Assembly: GCA_015222755.1 (NCBI GenBank)
Contig: JADFVX010000030.1
Location: 1-8,265, forward strand
Length of the DNA: 8,265 nt
Direction of reading: 5' to 3'
Source of the DNA: Pseudomonadota bacterium
Lineage (GTDB): Bacteria > Desulfobacterota > JADFVX01
Position numbers and translations under genes: made by a program. Every line of letters starts with the position of its first letter. Positions within the stretch are counted from its first letter, which is position 1. The notes under the pieces were generated by a model. The model did not search any database. It worked only from the letters and a program-made list of their open reading frames with translations, and had not been told where the DNA came from. Shown one piece after another: positions 4,142-8,265 of the stretch.

Positions 4142-6334
4142 ATGCCAGCCGGAGAGACTGAGCCGAAAGGATTCGGCACCTTTAAGGGAGTATATCTCCC
4201 GAGCATCCTGACCATTCTTGGCGTTATCATGTACCTGAGGATGGGCTGGGTCGTCGGCAATGTCGGGCTTTACTCAACACTCCTGATCGTCACCATATCA
4301 ACGGCCATAACCTTCCTGACAGGCCTTTCCATCGCTTCAACAGCTACAAACATGAAGGTGAAAGGGGGCGGGGCCTATTTCATGATCTCGCGATCCTTCG
4401 GCGTGGAAGCCGGTGCAGCCGTGGGCATCCCCCTCTTCTTTGCCCAGTCAATCGGCGCTTCATTCTATATTGTCGGATTTGCCGAGTCCCTGCAAAGGCT
4501 CTTCCCCCAGCTTTCCATGGTCATAACGGGCATTATATGCCTTGTTTTTCTTACCTTCCTTGCCTATATCTCTGCCGATATTGCACTTAAGACACAGGTG
4601 TTCATATTCATCATAGTTGTCCTTTCGCTTTTTTCCCTCTTCATGGGTGGGCCGCCTGAAGGCGGTTTTGAGAGCTCCAATATCCAGGTGCCGGAGAAGG
4701 CCTCATTCTGGCTTGTTTTCGCCGTATTCTTCCCCGCCGTTACAGGCATACTGTCGGGGCTGTCCATGTCGGGAGACCTGAAGGACCCTGCCAGGTCGCT
4801 CCCTTTGGGCACTATTGCCGCCATCGTTAGCGGTTACATCATATACATGGCCATCCCTGTCTTCCTCTTTATGAATGTGCCGGCTGAGGTCCTGCTTTCA
4901 GATACGATGGTCATGAAAGAGCTTGCCGTCATAGGAGAGCTTATTGTTCTCGGGATATGGGGCGCAACCCTTTCAAGCGCTATCGGCTCGCTTCTTGGCG
5001 CGCCCAGGACCCTGCAGGCACTGGCCAGGGACCGCGTGGTCCCGTCATTTCTGGGCGCAGGGTCTGGCAATTCCGACAACCCGCGAATTGCCACGGCCTT
5101 TTCCTTTCTCGTTGCCCTTACGGCTATTATCATGGGCGACCTGAATGCCCTGGCACCGGTGCTCACCATGTTTTTTCTGACCTCATACGGGGTACTCAAC
5201 CTCATTGCGGGGATCGAAGGCCTCATGTCTAATCCCTCATGGCGCCCTACTTTCAAAACTCCCTGGCCCCTTTCCATTGCAGGTGCCGGTCTTTGCCTTG
5301 CAGCAATGTTCATGATCAATGCAGGAGCGACATTCATAGCCGCTTTGGTAGTCGGCCTGATATTCTATCTGATGATAAAAAGAGACCTCAACGCCCGCTG
5401 GCCGGACATGAGGAGAAGCATCTTGCTTGGCCTGGCCCGCTATTCGATATATAGCCTGCAGGATACCGGAGCAGACCCGCGGACATGGAGGCCGAACATA
5501 CTGGTTTTAAGTGGCGCTCCCACGCAGAGGTTCTACCTTATTGAGCTTGCAGATGCCATATCTCACGGAAAAAACTTTCTCACCGTTGCCGCCATACTCG
5601 CGGAAAAGGACGTTTCCGAATACCATATTGAAAACATGAGAGACTCTATCAGGTCCTTCCTCACAAAGAGAAATATCCGTTCCCTCATAAAGATCACCCG
5701 ATCGGATAGCGTGCTGAAAGGCGCCGGAGAACTGGTGGAAAACTACGGTATCGGCCCTCTTGCACCCAACACCTTTCTCTTCGGCCAAACGGAGCACAAG
5801 AAAAGCTTCCAGGACTTTGCCGGGCTTATCATGCACATCTACCGCTCAAAGAGAAACACCATCATTGCAAGAGAGGCGGAAACATCTGATCCCCTAAAAA
5901 AGAGGAAGAAGATATGCCTATGGTGGGGGGGGCTCAGGGAAAATGCGGGGCTCATGCTTGCCATCGGTCATCTGATGCAGATGAGCGACGAATGGAAAGA
6001 GAGTTCACTTCATCTTAAGATGATCGTCAAGGAGGCCGGAGACTCTCCGAATGCACACAGGCAGCTCGAAAAGTACCTTAAAGAGGGGAGGCTCAATATT
6101 GACGTCGATATCCTTGTAAAGGAAACAGAGCACCCCGATTACATGACAAGCATTCGCAATGCATCCGGGGCCTGCGATCTCGTAATCATGGGTATGAAGC
6201 CGCCCGAAGAGGATGACAGCGCCGAAGATTACGCCAGATATTATGCAGGACTTTTAAAAGATACCGAAGGACTCCCCCCTACGCTCCTGATCCTGGCTGC
6301 CGAAGATATCAAATTCAGCGATATTTTTATCTAG
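4142..6334 (+). CDS. Bacterial cation-chloride cotransporter (SLC12/APC superfamily)
   Basis: A 730-residue integral membrane protein: about 12 helices to residue 412, then a roughly 300-residue cytoplasmic domain. Family signatures are clear: ILTILGVIMYLR (22-33, helix 1), KGGGAYFMISRSFG (74-87, helix 3), FFPAVTGILSGLSMSGDLKDP (196-216, helix 6), ATLSSAIGSLLGAP (275-288, helix 8) and NPSWRPTFK (364-372). The C-terminal domain has LWWGGLRENAGLML (593-606), as in SLC12 proteins. ATLSS keeps the Ala/Ser/Ser that bind Na+ in animal NKCC/NCC and that KCC lacks. P198 and T201 match the K+/Cl- site; the helix-1 Asn of NKCC is Thr here (T24) and its Trp is Leu (L26). Likely Na+- or K+-coupled chloride symport, though some bacterial relatives may move amino acids. 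The ATG at 4142 has no good Shine-Dalgarno of its own and probably depends on the leader ORF just upstream. It is convergent with the next gene. Confidence 0.87.
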   Translation: MPAGETEPKGFGTFKGVYLPSILTILGVIMYLRMGWVVGNVGLYSTLLIVTISTAITFLTGLSIASTATNMKVKGGGAYFMISRSFGVEAGAAVGIPLFFAQSIGASFYIVGFAESLQRLFPQLSMVITGIICLVFLTFLAYISADIALKTQVFIFIIVVLSLFSLFMGGPPEGGFESSNIQVPEKASFWLVFAVFFPAVTGILSGLSMSGDLKDPARSLPLGTIAAIVSGYIIYMAIPVFLFMNVPAEVLLSDTMVMKELAVIGELIVLGIWGATLSSAIGSLLGAPRTLQALARDRVVPSFLGAGSGNSDNPRIATAFSFLVALTAIIMGDLNALAPVLTMFFLTSYGVLNLIAGIEGLMSNPSWRPTFKTPWPLSIAGAGLCLAAMFMINAGATFIAALVVGLIFYLMIKRDLNARWPDMRRSILLGLARYSIYSLQDTGADPRTWRPNILVLSGAPTQRFYLIELADAISHGKNFLTVAAILAEKDVSEYHIENMRDSIRSFLTKRNIRSLIKITRSDSVLKGAGELVENYGIGPLAPNTFLFGQTEHKKSFQDFAGLIMHIYRSKRNTIIAREAETSDPLKKRKKICLWWGGLRENAGLMLAIGHLMQMSDEWKESSLHLKMIVKEAGDSPNAHRQLEKYLKEGRLNIDVDILVKETEHPDYMTSIRNASGACDLVIMGMKPPEEDDSAEDYARYYAGLLKDTEGLPPTLLILAAEDIKFSDIFI

Positions 6335-6348
6335 GCAAGAGGATTTCC

Positions 6349-6380
6349 GGCCTGAACAGAAGCACAGGGGCTTATTTTTT
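6349..6380 (+). terminator. Weak terminator-like sequence after the cotransporter
   Basis: CCTG (6351-6354 region) can pair with CAGG about ten bases later, followed after GGC by TTATTTTTTT. The stem is only four pairs, but the T-tract is good and it sits in the 67-bp gap between two convergent genes, where a terminator is expected. Confidence 0.3.
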
Positions 6381-6401
6381 TAGTATTGGCCCTTACACTT
6401 A

Positions 6402-8042
6402 TTAAAAGATTGCCACTTTATTGAAAAACTCCATACAGCTTTTCAAACGCTGCAATTCTTCCTCTTCTTGATTAACAAACTTAATGCCATAAACGTAAAT
6501 ACCATCCAGCCTTTTCTGCGATAGAACTTCTCCTGTAAGATTCAAAGGAGTTTGATTTTCATATTCATCAAGCTCTTCATGGGGAAGATAAATTAACATC
6601 TTTATAGTCTGCCCCTCAGGAATCAATGATGCACACCTGACAAGTGATCCACCCATACTGATATCCTTACATATGGCCTCATATGTCTTGTCGCCATCCA
6701 TCACCTGAATGCGGAGGTTATTGCTTATCCTGGGAAATTGACGGAGCTCGCTTTGGTCCTTATCGACAGCCACCTGTTTTTCAAAACTAAACCTGGACAA
6801 GTGCTCCATAAGCTTTCCTGAAATAGCGTGCAGGTCCTTACTGATTATCGAGGTTGACTCTGCCTTGCCTGAACTCTCTTTTAAAGTTGTAAAGAGCGTT
6901 TCCATCGTCTTCTGCATAATCTTCAACTGCTCTATCTGATCACTTGTCACTCGGGAAATTTCATTGTTAATCGATGCCACTTCACTGGCTTCCTTTGACA
7001 TCTCTTCAATGGTTTCGGCCGTTTCCCTGGTTTTTTCCTGGCTCAAGTGCACCCTTTCAACAACAGACTCCATGGTCTGAACTGCATGTTTGGTCTTGGC
7101 TTTAAGATCCCTGGTGATCATTGCAATCTCCTTGGTGGAGTTTGTAGTCATATTTGCCAGCTTTCTTACTTCATCTGCAACAACTGCAAAGCCCCTGCCG
7201 GCATCTCCTGCACGTGCCGATTCTATGGCAGCATTTAAAGCAAGCAGGTTTGTCTGATCCGCGATACCGTTTATATTGTCCACAAAGCTGTGTATTTGAT
7301 CAGTGGAAGAATTCAACTCCATCATCTCTTTGGATGCGCGTAATACTTCATTTACCGCACTGTCCATTCCCCTGATATTGCTTTCAGATTTATCCACACT
7401 TTCAAGTGCGCAATCTTTTGTTTTTCCTGATCTGTCAGCCGCTTCCTGGGCAATCTCATTTATAGTAGTCGATATTTTATTGAGTTGATAAGTAGCCGTC
7501 GACAGCTCTTCTGAACGCTTCTGTTCATCCCTGTTAATGACTGCAATCTCTTTTGATACCGATGCGACCTGAAAGGAGGACTGGGAGAGCTGCTTACTGT
7601 TTTCTGCAATACTTGAGAGAATCTCCTTCAGGCGTTCCTGTACAGAATTAAAACTCTGTTTGAGACTGCCGATCTCATCATGAGAACATACATCGACAGG
7701 AACCGTCAGATCACCCCTGTCTACCCTTTCTAATGCACTACCTAGATCTTTGATAGGCTGTACCAGCCTTTTTGCAAGGATGCCTATTATAATAAAGATT
7801 ACGACAAACTCAGCGCCGGATTGCCAGATAGAATCAACTACATGAACATCAAGTCTTGCCTGAAGATGGTCTATAGTACTCTCATTTGCGCCACTTCTTT
7901 TAGCTATCTCAATAAATTCCTGCATTTCTACATAGCCCATGAAACGGTTGATTAATATAGTAAGCATAGTTACTATAAAAAACCCGCCTTGCAGTTTCCA
8001 CTTTATTGGAATAGATAAGAAGTACTTCGTCAGGGCTGACAT
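6402..8042 (-). CDS. Methyl-accepting chemotaxis protein with C-terminal PilZ domain
   Basis: A 546-residue chemoreceptor. Helix 1 (about 18-34), a short external loop of about 40 residues, and helix 2 (about 76-93) anchor it. A HAMP domain follows (about 91-143, with P96 and DEIGSL at 122-127). The long coiled-coil signalling domain has the conserved tip at DQTNLLALNAAIESARAG (262-279) and GRGFAVVADEVRKLA (282-296). Residues about 432-540 form a PilZ domain with R434-x3-R438 and D460-x-S462-x2-G465, the standard c-di-GMP-binding pair. It should pass signals to CheA/CheW and sense c-di-GMP in the cytoplasm; the tiny external loop argues against a large periplasmic ligand domain. There is no CheR/CheB tail pentapeptide of the NWETF type. 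The ATG at 8042 has only a weak AAGG-like site. Sampled lines are about 40-45% GC against 55-62% in the cotransporter. No other chemotaxis gene is in view. Confidence 0.93.
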   Translation of the reverse strand: MSALTKYFLSIPIKWKLQGGFFIVTMLTILINRFMGYVEMQEFIEIAKRSGANESTIDHLQARLDVHVVDSIWQSGAEFVVIFIIIGILAKRLVQPIKDLGSALERVDRGDLTVPVDVCSHDEIGSLKQSFNSVQERLKEILSSIAENSKQLSQSSFQVASVSKEIAVINRDEQKRSEELSTATYQLNKISTTINEIAQEAADRSGKTKDCALESVDKSESNIRGMDSAVNEVLRASKEMMELNSSTDQIHSFVDNINGIADQTNLLALNAAIESARAGDAGRGFAVVADEVRKLANMTTNSTKEIAMITRDLKAKTKHAVQTMESVVERVHLSQEKTRETAETIEEMSKEASEVASINNEISRVTSDQIEQLKIMQKTMETLFTTLKESSGKAESTSIISKDLHAISGKLMEHLSRFSFEKQVAVDKDQSELRQFPRISNNLRIQVMDGDKTYEAICKDISMGGSLVRCASLIPEGQTIKMLIYLPHEELDEYENQTPLNLTGEVLSQKRLDGIYVYGIKFVNQEEEELQRLKSCMEFFNKVAIF

Positions 8043-8078
8043 AATATTTACCGTGCCTTATAAATAAATAGAATAAAT

Positions 8079-8092
8079 AGGGACACATCCCA
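8079..8092 (+). repeat. Palindromic 14-mer AGGGACACATCCCA, copy 2
   Basis: Identical to 884-897. It lies 36 bp upstream of the chemoreceptor start in AT-rich DNA, where it would be in the promoter or leader region of that gene. It could therefore be an operator, or one end of a small mobile repeat. Confidence 0.45.
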
Positions 8093-8183
8093 TTAAAATT
8101 CTTAAAAACAAAAAATCCGTCGCAACAAACAACTGTTTCGGGCCTTCAAATTCTTACAATTAAAGCCGCAGACCCTCACCTCT

Positions 8184-8203
8184 AAGGGGGGAAACCCCTT
8201 TTT
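8184..8203. other. Strong G-C hairpin next to repeat copy C
   Basis: AAGGGG (8184-8189) pairs with CCCCTT (8195-8200) around GGAAA, followed by TTT. On the plus strand this resembles a terminator. It occupies the position where copies A and B of the dispersed repeat have their first conserved block, so it may be the equivalent stem in copy C. The rest of 8093-8183 is AT-rich with no gene or signal I can support. Confidence 0.45.
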
Positions 8204-8206
8204 CAA

Positions 8207-8262
8207 GGGCAACTCTATCGCAGTTCCCAAGGGATTACAAACATTTTTTTGTTTTTCAGGAT
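8207..8262 (+). repeat. Dispersed structured repeat, copy C
   Basis: GGCAACTCTATCGCAG (8208-8223) is identical to 2152-2167. The variable stem here is TCCCAAGGGA (8225-8234), then ATTACAAAC, a T7 tract, and TTTTTCAGGA matching CTTTCCAGGA of copy B. The first 23-base block of copies A and B is absent. It lies about 165 bp upstream of the chemoreceptor and, as with copy B and ppnP, its minus strand reads toward that gene. Confidence 0.7.
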
Positions 8263-8265
8263 AGG

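Noticed and set aside
6365..6391. Bidirectional terminator using GGGC (6367 region) and GCCC (6388 region)
   Set aside because: Only four pairs enclosing a loop of about 17 bases that contains the T-tract itself; geometry is wrong for a terminator.
8207..8262. c-di-GMP-I riboswitch upstream of the PilZ chemoreceptor
   Set aside because: The core does not fit the riboswitch consensus as I know it, and the same element occurs upstream of ppnP.

Overview
This 8.3 kb stretch looks like chromosome from a Gram-negative bacterium. The evidence is a murein hydrolase with an MltC-type N-terminal domain, a two-membrane-segment chemoreceptor with a PilZ tail, and classical Shine-Dalgarno sites and sigma70-like promoters. 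Interspersed REP-like hairpins of the GCAGCAAGCTGC type suggest a deltaproteobacterial or Nitrospirota-like genome. That placement is only an impression, because no marker gene is present. No rRNA, tRNA, CRISPR array, transposase or phage gene is visible.

Layout, left to right: (1) 1-234 holds a dispersed structured repeat (copy A) and the upstream region of a hemolysin III/PAQR-type membrane protein (trhA-like, +, 235-855). (2) 884-2095 is a minus-strand cluster. Intact ppnP (nucleoside phosphorylase, 1781-2095) is followed 32 bp downstream by a seven-helix DUF6629-type membrane protein (1074-1748). After that come a 116-bp remnant of a second ppnP (934-1049) and a likely terminator. The DUF6629 gene has no ATG, GTG or TTG at its proper start: the codon placed correctly behind a strong Shine-Dalgarno site is ATC. 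(3) 2122-2206 is repeat copy B, immediately upstream of ppnP and probably containing its promoter. (4) 2239-3753 (-) encodes an exported three-module peptidoglycan hydrolase: MltC N-domain, lytic transglycosylase, NlpC/P60 peptidase. (5) 3754-4141 is intergenic, with two REP-like hairpins and a good promoter plus leader for the next gene. (6) 4142-6334 (+) encodes a bacterial cation-chloride cotransporter (SLC12-like). A nine-codon leader ORF with its own strong Shine-Dalgarno site lies in the same frame and ends in TAG just before the start. (7) 6402-8042 (-) encodes a methyl-accepting chemotaxis protein with a C-terminal PilZ (c-di-GMP) domain, visibly more AT-rich than its neighbours. (8) 8043-8265 holds a palindromic 14-mer also found at 884, a strong hairpin, and repeat copy C, which runs to about the window end.

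The genes do not form one pathway. The only operon-like unit is ppnP-DUF6629. The most interesting signals are not a new gene system but non-coding or unusual ones: the three-copy structured element, the ATC start, the leader ORF with an in-frame stop, and the ppnP remnant whose differences from the intact copy are all silent.
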